NCBI GenBank assembly: GCA_023430065.1
Contig: JAEZCG010000041.1
Span: 1 to 17,681, forward strand
Source of the DNA: Pseudomonadota bacterium
Lineage (GTDB): Bacteria; Pseudomonadota; Gammaproteobacteria; Burkholderiales; SHXO01
DNA length: 17,681 nucleotides
Direction: 5' to 3'
Below the pieces are notes generated by a model. It had not been told where the DNA came from, did no database searches, and worked only from the letters and a program-made list of their open reading frames with translations. Each line of letters opens with the position of its first letter. Within the stretch, counting starts at the first letter, position 1. Made by a program: the position numbers and the translations under genes. Positions 1-6,625 of this stretch are shown here, piece after piece.

Positions 1-623
1 CCGGTATCGCCCTGCAAGTACTTGTCGAACGGCGCGGGGGTGATCAACACGCGCTCGTAGGCGCCGATCGCCAAGCCCCAGTTCTCGACGTTCACCGGCT
101 CGGCCTGACCGGGAAACGCCTTCTCGAACATCTCCCGGTACGGCAGGGCACGCAGGCGCCTCTCGGCCTCCGCATAGTCCTTGTTGCCGTAGGCCAGTCC
201 GCTGGTCAGCGCCTTCACCGCCTGTTCCTCGACGTCCACCCGGTTGCCGCCGTAATGCTGCACGAACTGGAGCGCCGTATTGAACACGGTGGGCACGTTG
301 CGCGGCAGCTCGCGGCCACCGTTCCCGACCGACTGCGGCAGGGCATCGCCGCCGTAGAAGAACGGGTTGTGGCAGGCGGCACAGCTCTGGCGCCCGTCGG
401 TGGACACCCGTGTCTCGAAGAACAGTGCCCGTCCCAGTTCGACGCGCTCGGGCGTGATCGGGCGTTCGGGCGTGCCGGCATCGGCCGGCAGCGGCTTGAA
501 GATGCCTTGCGCCCGCGCGAGAAGCGCCTGGTCCTCGTCGCGCGCCGCCGTCACGCCGGCCGCTGCCGCGGTCAATCCAGCGCCCATCGCGCAGATCAAG
601 ACAGCCCGTTTCGATGTCCGCAT
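1..623 (-). CDS. Cytochrome c peroxidase / MauG-family di-haem protein (3' end off the window)
   Basis: The visible part gives 207 residues, and the C-terminal portion lies beyond base 1. It starts with a basic then hydrophobic segment (residues about 1-27, MRTSKRAVLICAMGAG...) that looks like a Sec signal peptide, so the mature protein should be periplasmic. A c-type haem attachment motif CAACH is at residues 81-85 (bases 383-369). It sits in the typical family context: an LGRALFFETR stretch before it, and a GGRELPRNVPTVFNTA stretch after it that is characteristic of bacterial di-haem peroxidases. The second haem motif would lie off-window. Family members reduce H2O2 with electrons from small cytochromes, or carry out MauG-like oxidations. 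The start at 623 is supported by AGGGAG seven bases upstream. Which subfamily it belongs to cannot be decided from this half. Confidence 0.88.
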   Translation of the reverse strand, partial: MRTSKRAVLICAMGAGLTAAAAGVTAARDEDQALLARAQGIFKPLPADAGTPERPITPERVELGRALFFETRVSTDGRQSCAACHNPFFYGGDALPQSVGNGGRELPRNVPTVFNTALQFVQHYGGNRVDVEEQAVKALTSGLAYGNKDYAEAERRLRALPYREMFEKAFPGQAEPVNVENWGLAIGAYERVLITPAPFDKYLQGDT

Positions 624-783
624 CGTCGATCTCCCTGTTCGCGTGTCACCGGCTGGCCCCCGACGCGCGGGAGTCTAGCACCGGCGCGGGGACCCGCCGA
701 CCCTGCCGTGATCGGGGGGTGTGGTCGCCGCGGTAAACTAGCCCTTCGCGCAAGCGTGCGCGCTCGTTCGAGCAGGCCTGCCC
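624..783. promoter_or_regulatory. Divergent intergenic region between the peroxidase gene and the catabolic block
   Basis: This 160-bp gap separates two divergent genes and must hold promoters for both directions. On the + strand a TAAACT (734-739) is a possible -10 element for the rightward block, but no convincing -35 lies 16-18 bp upstream. A G-rich run (713-719) and a CG-rich stretch follow the leftward start. I see no ORF, RNA gene or clear operator here. The regulatory role is inferred from gene orientation. Confidence 0.35.
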
Positions 784-1110
784 ATGACTGACATGTCCCT
801 GAGACTGGAACACCTGAATCTGCCAGCGCGCGACCCCGAGGGGCTGGCCCGCTGGTACGCGGACACCTTCGGACTGCGCGCGGAGCGTCACCTCGTGCGC
901 GGACCCGGCGTGCTGATCGCCTTCCAGCGCGGCGAACCGATCGACAAGCCCGACCAGTTGCACCTGGGCCTGCGCGTGCCGTCTTTGGAGGCGCTGCAAG
1001 CGTGGGCGCGGAAGTTCGGCGTGGCGACGAAGGTCGGCCCGGAGTTCACCACGATCAAGGTCTTCGACCCCGACGGTTACTGCATCGAGCTGTATACCCC
1101 CTCCGCATGA
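784..1110 (+). CDS. VOC-superfamily (glyoxalase/bleomycin-resistance fold) protein
   Basis: A 108-residue single VOC module. The opening LRLEHLNLPARDPEGLARWY is the classic first beta-strand followed by the helix with its W-Y pair. The LHLGLRV strand starts at residue 59, and the end is FDPDGYCIELYTP. The likely metal ligands of this fold are in place: His10, His60 and Glu102. VOC proteins are metal-dependent lyases, isomerases or dioxygenases, and single-module members usually dimerise to build the active site. The substrate cannot be told from sequence. As the first gene of a rightward block of oxidoreductases and an aldolase, a step in the same catabolic route is plausible. The start at 784 is chosen as the first ATG, with a weak AGG upstream; ATG at 793 is an alternative. 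Confidence 0.85.
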   Translation: MTDMSLRLEHLNLPARDPEGLARWYADTFGLRAERHLVRGPGVLIAFQRGEPIDKPDQLHLGLRVPSLEALQAWARKFGVATKVGPEFTTIKVFDPDGYCIELYTPSA

Positions 1111-1141
1111 CCACCCGCCAACTTCGTCGCCTCCTGCCTTC

Positions 1142-1813
1142 ATGACCATCGGTTTCCGCATCCTCCCGTCGCCGCCTCCGCCTTCGGCCGAGGTGATCGC
1201 CGCCTTGCGCCAGCTGGCCGTCGCCAACTTGAGCGACAGCATGCACTTCACGCGGGCGATGTCCGGCGCCCTGCGTCCCCTGCACAAGAGTGGGCTCCTG
1301 TGCGGACCGGCGCTGACCGTGCGTGTCCCGCCGAATGACAATCTGATGGTGCACAAGTCGGTTGACATGGCGCGCCCCGGCGAGGTGATCGTCGTGGAGG
1401 CCGGCGGCGATCTGGACGTCAGCGTGGTGGGCGGCATCGTCACTGCGTATGCGGCCAGCCGCGCCGTCGGAGGCTTCGTCATCGACGGCGCGGTGCGGGA
1501 CACGGCGGAGATCAGCGCCGGGACGCTCCCGGTCTATGCCCGGGGCATCTGCGCGCGCGGACCTCGCAAGGAAGGGCCGGGCGAGATCAACGTCCCGGTG
1601 ACCATCGGCAACGTCCCGGTCAATCCCGGCGACATCGTCGTGGGCGATCAGGACGGGCTCGTGGTCGTCCCCCTCGCCGATGCGCAGGAGGTGATCGAGC
1701 GCACCCGCGCACTGGCCAGGCGCGAGGAAGAGACCATGCAGAAGATCGCCGCGGGCACTCTGGAGCGGGCCTGGATCGACCAGGCGTTGCGGGCCAAGGG
1801 CTGCACGATGTGA
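1142..1813 (+). CDS. RraA-family protein, 4-hydroxy-4-methyl-2-oxoglutarate/4-carboxy-4-hydroxy-2-oxoadipate aldolase type
   Basis: A 223-residue protein of the RraA/HMG-aldolase family. The core has GEVIVVEAGG (80-89), then VVGGIVTAYAAS (95-106), then VIDGAVRD (113-120). The Arg119-Asp120 pair matches the catalytic Arg-Asp of class II pyruvate aldolases of this fold, where Asp holds the divalent metal. Such enzymes cleave 4-hydroxy-4-methyl-2-oxoglutarate or its carboxylated analogue to pyruvate plus pyruvate or oxaloacetate, the last step of protocatechuate 4,5-cleavage and gallate pathways; many also decarboxylate oxaloacetate. The catabolic setting favours an aldolase over the RNase E inhibitor role of E. 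coli RraA, and the Arg-Asp pair agrees with this. It lies 31 bp after the VOC gene. No clear ribosome binding site precedes the ATG, so coupling to the upstream gene is possible. The real substrate is unknown. Confidence 0.87.
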   Translation: MTIGFRILPSPPPPSAEVIAALRQLAVANLSDSMHFTRAMSGALRPLHKSGLLCGPALTVRVPPNDNLMVHKSVDMARPGEVIVVEAGGDLDVSVVGGIVTAYAASRAVGGFVIDGAVRDTAEISAGTLPVYARGICARGPRKEGPGEINVPVTIGNVPVNPGDIVVGDQDGLVVVPLADAQEVIERTRALARREEETMQKIAAGTLERAWIDQALRAKGCTM

Positions 1814-1847
1814 GGCGAGCGCGGACGACACGCCAGGAGGACTGCAC

Positions 1848-2777
1848 ATGAAGATCGCCATCATCGGCACCGGCGCAATGGGAAGCGTGTACGCCGCCCT
1901 GCTCGGTGCCGCCGGACACGAGGTCTGGGCCATCGACGCCTGGCGTGAGCATGTCGAGGCGATGCGCACCAAGGGCCTGCGCCTGGAAGGGGCTTCCGGT
2001 GACCGCACGGTCAAGCTGCACGCGAGCACCGACGCAATGCAGGCAGGTCCTTGCGACCTGGTGATCATCGCCACCAAGGCGATGCACGTGGAACAGGCGG
2101 CGCAAGCGGCCAGACCGCTGCTCAAGGACGACACCGTAGTGCTGTCGATTCAGAACGGACTGGGCGGCCCGGATACGGCGGCTCGCGTGCTCGGCCGCGA
2201 GCGCGTGATGGTGGGGGTGGTGGGCGGCTTCGGCGCGTCGATGCGCGGACCCGGCCACGCCCATCACAACGGCTGGGAGCTGGTGCGTCTGGGCGAGTTC
2301 GGCGGACCGATCACGCCGCGCCTGCAACAGGTGGCGCAGGTGTGGGAGTCGGGCGGGTTCCGGGTGAAATGCTTCGACGACATCGACCAGCTGATCTGGG
2401 AGAAACTGATCTGCAACGTGTGCTTCTCCGGAACCTGCTCGGTGACCGAACGCACGATCGCGGAAGTGATGAACGACCCGGACACCTGGGACGTGGCTTC
2501 CGGATGCGCACGCGAGGCCTACCAGGTGGCCGTTGCGCGGGGCGTGAAGCTCGACATCCAGGACCCGGTCGAGTACGTGCGCAATTTCGGATCGAAGATC
2601 CCGAACGCGCGCCCGTCGATGCTGCTCGACCATATGGCCGGGCGCATGTCGGAGATCGACTCGATCAACGGCGCAATCGCGCCGGCGGCCGAAGCCGTCG
2701 GACTGAAGGCGCCGTACAACACCGTGATCAGCGCGCTGGTGCGGGCAAAGGAGCGCAAGCTCGGCGTGAGACAGTGA
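1848..2777 (+). CDS. Ketopantoate-reductase (ApbA/PanE) family NADP-dependent 2-oxoacid reductase
   Basis: A 309-residue protein, usual length for the family. The N-terminal Rossmann motif GTGAMG is at 7-12. Residues aligning with the E. coli PanE active site are all present: Lys77 (in ATK), Asn103 (in QNG), Lys186 and Asn190 (in WEKLICNV), Ser257 and Glu269 (in PSMLLDHMAGRMSEID). It should therefore reduce a 2-oxoacid to a 2-hydroxyacid, or the reverse, with NADP(H). Whether the substrate is 2-dehydropantoate (pantothenate synthesis) is doubtful, because the gene sits among catabolic genes rather than pan genes. PanE paralogues in such clusters often act on other substrates. The start has a strong AGGAGG. 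The gene lies 34 bp after the RraA gene and is followed by a 172-bp gap. Confidence 0.87.
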   Translation: MKIAIIGTGAMGSVYAALLGAAGHEVWAIDAWREHVEAMRTKGLRLEGASGDRTVKLHASTDAMQAGPCDLVIIATKAMHVEQAAQAARPLLKDDTVVLSIQNGLGGPDTAARVLGRERVMVGVVGGFGASMRGPGHAHHNGWELVRLGEFGGPITPRLQQVAQVWESGGFRVKCFDDIDQLIWEKLICNVCFSGTCSVTERTIAEVMNDPDTWDVASGCAREAYQVAVARGVKLDIQDPVEYVRNFGSKIPNARPSMLLDHMAGRMSEIDSINGAIAPAAEAVGLKAPYNTVISALVRAKERKLGVRQ

Positions 2778-2949
2778 CGCGCGAAGCGCACGCAGCGCGC
2801 AGCGGTGTCGTGCCGGGCGAGGGCGTGGGAAGAGGCTTCGTCGGGATCCGACGTCAGGATGTCTCGCTGCGCTCGACACGACGCCGGTGGAAGATGGGCA
2901 CTGCGCTAATGTGAAGTCCAAGCACGCATCGAACTGCAAGGAGATTCGG
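2778..2949. repeat. 172-bp intergenic gap with palindromic, repeat-like sequence
   Basis: This gap contains a perfect 6-bp inverted repeat, CGTCGG-GAT-CCGACG (2839-2853), and next to it a stretch around 2858-2880 (GTCTCGCTGCGCTCGAC) that can fold on itself. TGTCGTG (2807-2813) can partly pair with CACGAC (2877-2882), so the whole 2807-2882 segment could form a branched hairpin. From memory it resembles dispersed intergenic repeats in other GC-rich proteobacteria, but I cannot search for copies. Near the right end is the aldehyde dehydrogenase ribosome binding site (AAGGAG, 2938-2943). A separate promoter for the downstream genes is possible but not visible. Confidence 0.4.
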
Positions 2950-4425
2950 ATGAAGAAGTACCAGATGTACATCGACGGCAAGTTCGTCGACGCGGCCGGC
3001 GGACGCTGGTTCGACAGCTACTACCCCTACACCGGCAAGGTGTGGGCGCAGGTCGCACAGGGCGATGCACAGGACGCCGACCGGGCGGTCGAGGCGGCCC
3101 ACCGCGCGCTGTCGGGTCCTTGGTCGCAGCTCACCGCCAGCCAGCGCGGCCTGCTGATCCACAGGCTGGGCGACCTGGTCGCGCGCGACGCGAGGCAGCT
3201 CGCCGAGATCGAGGTGCAGGACAACGGCAAGCTCATCGCCGAGATGGGCGGGCAGTTGAACTACATCCCACAGTGGTACTACTACTTCGGCGGCCTGGCG
3301 GACAAGATCGAAGGTAGCGTCATCCCGCTCGACAAGAAGGGCTATTTCAATTTCACGCGCCACGAGCCGGTGGGTGTCGTGGTGGCGATCACCGCATGGA
3401 ACTCGCCGCTGCTCCTGCTTGCCTACAAGCTGGCGCCCGCGCTCGCTGCCGGCTGCACCGTGGTGATCAAGCCCTCGGAGTTCACTTCGGCCTCGACGCT
3501 GGAGTTCGTCAAGCTGGTCGAGGAAGCCGGCTTCCCGCCCGGCGTCGTGAACGTGGTGACGGGCTTCGGCAAGGAAGTGGGGCCGGCGCTCACCACCCAC
3601 CCCAAGGTGGCGAAGGTGTCCTTCACCGGCTCCGATGCCACGGGTCGCGCGATCAACGAGGCCGCGTCCAAGAGCTTCAAGCGCGTGACGATGGAACTGG
3701 GCGGCAAGTCGCCCAACATCGTGTTCGACGACGCCAACCTCGACGATGCCGTCAACGGCGCGGTGTCCGGCATTTTTGCCGCGGCCGGCCAGACCTGCAT
3801 CGCCGGCTCGCGCCTGCTGTTGCAGGAGAGCGTGCACGATCGGTTCGTCGAGCGACTGACCGCGATGGCGAATACCGCGAAGATGGGCGACCCGATGAGT
3901 CCGCAGACGCAGATCGGTCCCATCGCGACGCAGCCGCAGTATCAGAAGGTCCTGAGCTACATCGACATCGCCAAGAGCGAAGGCGCCGCACTCGCCATGG
4001 GCGGCGCAAAGGCTTCGGGCGGCGAGTGCGGCGACGGCTGGTTCGTCCAGCCGACCGTGTTCACCGGCGTCAAGAACAGCATGCGCATCGCCCAGGAGGA
4101 AGTGTTCGGCCCCGTGCTGTCGGTGATCAAGTTCAAGGACGAGGACGAGGCGGTGACGATTGCCAACGACATCCGCTTCGGTCTCGGCGCCGGCGTATGG
4201 ACCAGCGACATCGGCCGCGCGTTTCGCATGTCGGAACGTATCCAGGCCGGAACCGTCTGGGTCAACACCTATCGCGCGGTGAGCTACATGTCGCCCTTCG
4301 GCGGATTCAAGGATTCAGGCTTCGGCAAGGAGAACGGCATTGCCGCGATCCGCGAGTACCTGCAGTTGAAGAGCGTGTGGATCAACACCGGTGCGGCGAC
4401 GGCCAACCCGTTCGTGATGCGGTAG
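2950..4425 (+). CDS. NAD(P)-dependent aldehyde dehydrogenase
   Basis: A 491-residue member of the aldehyde dehydrogenase superfamily, standard length. Key residues are all seen: Asn151 in TAWNSP (oxyanion hole), Lys174 in VIKPSE (cofactor), the FTGS turn at 225-228, general base Glu249 in MELGGKSPN, and catalytic Cys283 in GQTCIAGSR (codon 3796-3798). The PFGGFKDSGFGKENG signature lies near the C-terminus. It oxidises an aldehyde to a carboxylate in the cytoplasm; substrate range cannot be read from sequence. A frame open from 2887 exists, but ATG 2950 is the better start: AAGGAG lies 6 bases before it and the protein then begins MKKYQMYIDGKF, as homologues do. Lying before a zinc alcohol dehydrogenase, it probably takes that enzyme's aldehyde product. 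Confidence 0.95.
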   Translation: MKKYQMYIDGKFVDAAGGRWFDSYYPYTGKVWAQVAQGDAQDADRAVEAAHRALSGPWSQLTASQRGLLIHRLGDLVARDARQLAEIEVQDNGKLIAEMGGQLNYIPQWYYYFGGLADKIEGSVIPLDKKGYFNFTRHEPVGVVVAITAWNSPLLLLAYKLAPALAAGCTVVIKPSEFTSASTLEFVKLVEEAGFPPGVVNVVTGFGKEVGPALTTHPKVAKVSFTGSDATGRAINEAASKSFKRVTMELGGKSPNIVFDDANLDDAVNGAVSGIFAAAGQTCIAGSRLLLQESVHDRFVERLTAMANTAKMGDPMSPQTQIGPIATQPQYQKVLSYIDIAKSEGAALAMGGAKASGGECGDGWFVQPTVFTGVKNSMRIAQEEVFGPVLSVIKFKDEDEAVTIANDIRFGLGAGVWTSDIGRAFRMSERIQAGTVWVNTYRAVSYMSPFGGFKDSGFGKENGIAAIREYLQLKSVWINTGAATANPFVMR

Positions 4426-4442
4426 TGAGGATCAGACAAACG

Positions 4443-4554
4443 CTCAACGCAAAGACCGCGAAGGGCGCAAAGTCATGCAAAGCGAACACCCTTTGTTCTT
4501 TGTGTTCGATGTCTTCTATGTGTTCTTTGCGCTCTTTGCGTCCTTTGCGTTGAG
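4443..4554. repeat. Long imperfect inverted repeat built of 9-nt CAAAG-type units
   Basis: The two outer arms, 4443-4472 and 4525-4554, are reverse complements at 26 of 30 positions. Each arm consists of 9-nt units: on the + strand the left arm has AACGCAAAG then two variants. On the - strand the right arm reads AACGCAAAG, GACGCAAAG, AGCGCAAAG and continues as degenerate 9-mers to about 4489 (seven units in all). The interior also pairs partly, for example CGAACAC (4483-4489) with GTGTTCG (4502-4508). Transcribed, it would form a long hairpin between the aldehyde and alcohol dehydrogenase cistrons, ending 16 bp before the GGAGGAG ribosome binding site. It is an intergenic repeat element, with possible effects on mRNA stability or partial termination. 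No T-run follows. Confidence 0.8.
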
Positions 4555-4581
4555 AGGCTTCGAGATTTCTGGAGGAGAAGC

Positions 4582-5634
4582 ATGAAAGGCGTCGTATTCC
4601 TGGGCGATCGCAAGCTCGAGCTGATGGAGTTTCCCGATCCGACGCCCGGCCCCGGCGAAGTCGTGCTCGAGATCAAGGCCTCGGGCATGTGCGGCAGTGA
4701 CCTGAAGTTCTACCGCGCGGTGGGCGGCGCGTCCTCGCTCGGCCTCGGCGGAAAGAGCGGCCCCAACATCGCCGGCCATGAACCGTGCGGCGTGGTGGCC
4801 GCGGTCGGCCCCGGTGTGGCGGAGAACCAGGCCAGGGTCGGCATGCGCGTGATGCAGCACCACTATCGCGGCTGCGGCGTGTGCGATCACTGCAACACCG
4901 GGTGGATGCAGCTGTGCGTCGAAGGCGTGAAGGAAGTCTACGGCGCGACCGGCCATGGCGCGCATGCCCGCTACATGAAGTGCCCGGCACGCACGCTGGT
5001 GCCGCTGCCCGACGAATTGAGCTTCGAGGCCGGCGCAGCGATTTCCTGCGGCACTGGCACCGCCTGGGGCGCGTTGCATCGCCTGGCGCTCCTGGGCGAC
5101 CAGACCATCGCGGTGTTCGGCCAGGGCCCGGTGGGGCTGTCGGCCACGCTGCTCGCCTCGCAGATGGGCGCCCGCGTCATCGCGCTCGACACCAGTGAGG
5201 AGCGCCTGCAGCGGGCCAAGGAGTTCGGCGCAGACATCCTGATCAATCCCACGACTGCGGGCAACACGGTCCAGGCGATTCGCGAGGTGACCGGAGGTCG
5301 CGGCGCGCATGCCTCGATGGACTGCTCTTCTTCACCACAGGCTCGCGCCGATGCGGTGAAGTGCGTGCGCACCTGGGGCAAGGCCTGCTTCGTCGGAGAG
5401 GGCGACAGCGTGACGCTGGACGTGAGCAACGACATGCTGCGCCGTCAGGTCACCATCATCGGATCGTGGACCTTCTCCACGGTCGGCCAGGCCGAGTGCG
5501 GCCGCTACATCGCCGAGCGCGGCATCGATCTGGACAAGCTCTTCACCCATCGCTGGACGCTCGAGCAGGCCGAGGAGGCCTACCAGCTCTTCGACCGGCA
5601 GACCTCGGGCAAGGGCGTCATCCTGCCGTCCTAG
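4582..5634 (+). CDS. Zinc-dependent medium-chain alcohol dehydrogenase
   Basis: A 350-residue zinc MDR enzyme. The catalytic zinc site is visible as Cys37 (GMCGSD) and His66-Glu67 (GHEPCG), with Cys156 in the usual third-ligand region. The structural zinc site is Cys98, Cys101, Cys104 and Cys112 (C-x2-C-x2-C-x7-C). The Rossmann motif GQGPVG is at 180-185, and Asp203 at the end of the next strand points to NAD(H) preference. It resembles the threonine/sorbitol dehydrogenase branch. It oxidises an alcohol to an aldehyde or ketone in the cytoplasm; the substrate is unknown. A strong GGAGGAG ribosome binding site lies at 4571-4577. Placed between an aldehyde dehydrogenase and a dehalogenase-like hydrolase (6 bp downstream), it likely supplies aldehyde to the former. 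Confidence 0.93.
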   Translation: MKGVVFLGDRKLELMEFPDPTPGPGEVVLEIKASGMCGSDLKFYRAVGGASSLGLGGKSGPNIAGHEPCGVVAAVGPGVAENQARVGMRVMQHHYRGCGVCDHCNTGWMQLCVEGVKEVYGATGHGAHARYMKCPARTLVPLPDELSFEAGAAISCGTGTAWGALHRLALLGDQTIAVFGQGPVGLSATLLASQMGARVIALDTSEERLQRAKEFGADILINPTTAGNTVQAIREVTGGRGAHASMDCSSSPQARADAVKCVRTWGKACFVGEGDSVTLDVSNDMLRRQVTIIGSWTFSTVGQAECGRYIAERGIDLDKLFTHRWTLEQAEEAYQLFDRQTSGKGVILPS

Positions 5635-5640
5635 GTCGAC

Positions 5641-6519
5641 GTGTTCGAGGGGTACGACCTGCGCACCGTCCCCGTCGGCGACATCGCTCTGCGGGTGCGC
5701 GTCGGCGGCGAGGGTCCACCGCTGCTGCTGCTTCACGGCAACCCGCAGACGCACGTGATGTGGCACGCGCTGGCACCCGCACTGGCGCAGCGCTTCACGG
5801 TGGTGGCGAGCGACCTGACCGGCTATGGCATGAGCAGCAAGCCGCCATCCACGCCTGATCATGCGCCGTATGCCAAGCGCGCCATGGCGCGCGATCAGGT
5901 CGAGTTGATGCGCACACTGGGCTTCGAACGCTTCGCGGTAGCCGGGCACGATCGCGGCGCACGCGTCGGCTACCGCATGGCCCTCGATCATCCCCAGGCG
6001 GTCTCCAGGCTGGCCGTGCTCGACATCGTGCCCACCTACGAAGCATTTACCCGCGGGGGCCGCGACTTCGGGATGGGCTACTACCACTGGTTCTTCCTGG
6101 CCCAGCCGGCACCGCTTCCCGAACGCCTGATCGGCGCCGATCCCGACTGGTGGTGGCACTGGCACACCGATCGCGGTCCGCGTGACGACATCTTCGTGCC
6201 GGAAGCCCGGGAGGACTACCTCGCCTGCTTCCGCGACCCCGAGACGATCCGCGCGGTCTGCGAGGACTACCGTGCCGGCGCCGCCATCGACTGCCAGCAC
6301 GACGAAGCGGACAAGCGCGCCGGGCGGAAGATCGCCTGTCCGCTGCTCGTGCTGTGGGGCGCGAACGCCAGGCTGGCGGCGTGGTACGACACGCTTGCCG
6401 TGTGGCGCGAGTGGGCCGACGACGTGAGCGGTCATTCGCTGCCCTGCGGCCACTATCTGCCGGAGGAGAGTCCGGACGAGACGCTCGCTGCGTTTCTCGC
6501 GTTCTTTACCGGGACGTGA
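5641..6519 (+). CDS. Alpha/beta hydrolase, fluoroacetate (haloacetate) dehalogenase-like
   Basis: A 292-residue alpha/beta hydrolase starting at GTG, 6 bp after the alcohol dehydrogenase stop, probably translationally coupled. The layout matches my recollection of Rhodopseudomonas fluoroacetate dehalogenase: nucleophile Asp104 in GHDRGARVGYR, substrate-carboxylate arginines Arg105 and Arg108, Asp128 in LDIVPTYE, the halide-binding pair His149-Trp150 in YYHWFFLAQPAPLPE, Tyr210 in CEDYRAGA, and base His271 in GHYLPEE. Such enzymes displace halide from 2-haloacids through an aspartyl ester to give 2-hydroxyacids (glycolate from fluoro- or chloroacetate). An odd point is that the first motif reads HGNPQT, with Asn34 where fluoroacetate dehalogenases have HGFPQT; HGNP is typical of haloalkane dehalogenases. 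Epoxide hydrolases share the fold but need lid tyrosines instead. Dehalogenase activity is likely but unproven. Confidence 0.85.
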   Translation: MFEGYDLRTVPVGDIALRVRVGGEGPPLLLLHGNPQTHVMWHALAPALAQRFTVVASDLTGYGMSSKPPSTPDHAPYAKRAMARDQVELMRTLGFERFAVAGHDRGARVGYRMALDHPQAVSRLAVLDIVPTYEAFTRGGRDFGMGYYHWFFLAQPAPLPERLIGADPDWWWHWHTDRGPRDDIFVPEAREDYLACFRDPETIRAVCEDYRAGAAIDCQHDEADKRAGRKIACPLLVLWGANARLAAWYDTLAVWREWADDVSGHSLPCGHYLPEESPDETLAAFLAFFTGT

Positions 6520-6523
6520 ACGG

Positions 6524-6541
6524 ACCCGGCGTGCGCCGGGT
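6524..6541 (+). terminator. Short stem-loop after the hydrolase gene
   Basis: A perfect 7-bp GC-rich stem, ACCCGGC with GCCGGGT, around the loop GTGC begins 5 bases after the hydrolase stop. No T-run follows, so it would be at best a weak or Rho-assisted terminator, or an mRNA 3'-end stabiliser, at the boundary between the catabolic and efflux blocks. Confidence 0.4.
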
Positions 6542-6550
6542 TGCATCGAA

Positions 6551-6566
6551 CTCGGCGGACACCGAG
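6551..6566. promoter_or_regulatory. Operator-like palindrome upstream of the efflux genes
   Basis: A 16-bp near-perfect palindrome, CTCGGCG-GA-CACCGAG (one mismatched pair), lies 60 bp before the adaptor start. Its left part recurs as a direct repeat: GAACTCGGCGGA (6548-6559) and GAACTCGGTGGA (6591-6602), 11 of 12 identical. RND operons are usually controlled by a TetR- or LysR-type regulator binding such sites. No regulator gene is in this window, so the assignment is inference. Confidence 0.3.
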
Positions 6567-6625
6567 GTCGAATCGGGTACGCCGCCTGCTGAACTCGGTG
6601 GATTTTCCATCCCCGAGAGCCGTGC

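Noticed and set aside
2873..2912. TCGACA and TAATGT as a sigma-70 promoter for the aldehyde dehydrogenase
   Set aside because: The spacing between the two boxes is 28 bp, far outside the usual 16-18, and no better -35 is present.
2887..2949. N-terminal extension of the aldehyde dehydrogenase from ATG 2887
   Set aside because: The 21 extra residues have no family match, and the proper ribosome binding site lies directly before ATG 2950.
4443..4554. CRISPR array
   Set aside because: The units are 9 nt long, degenerate and arranged as an inverted repeat. There are no unique spacers or cas genes.
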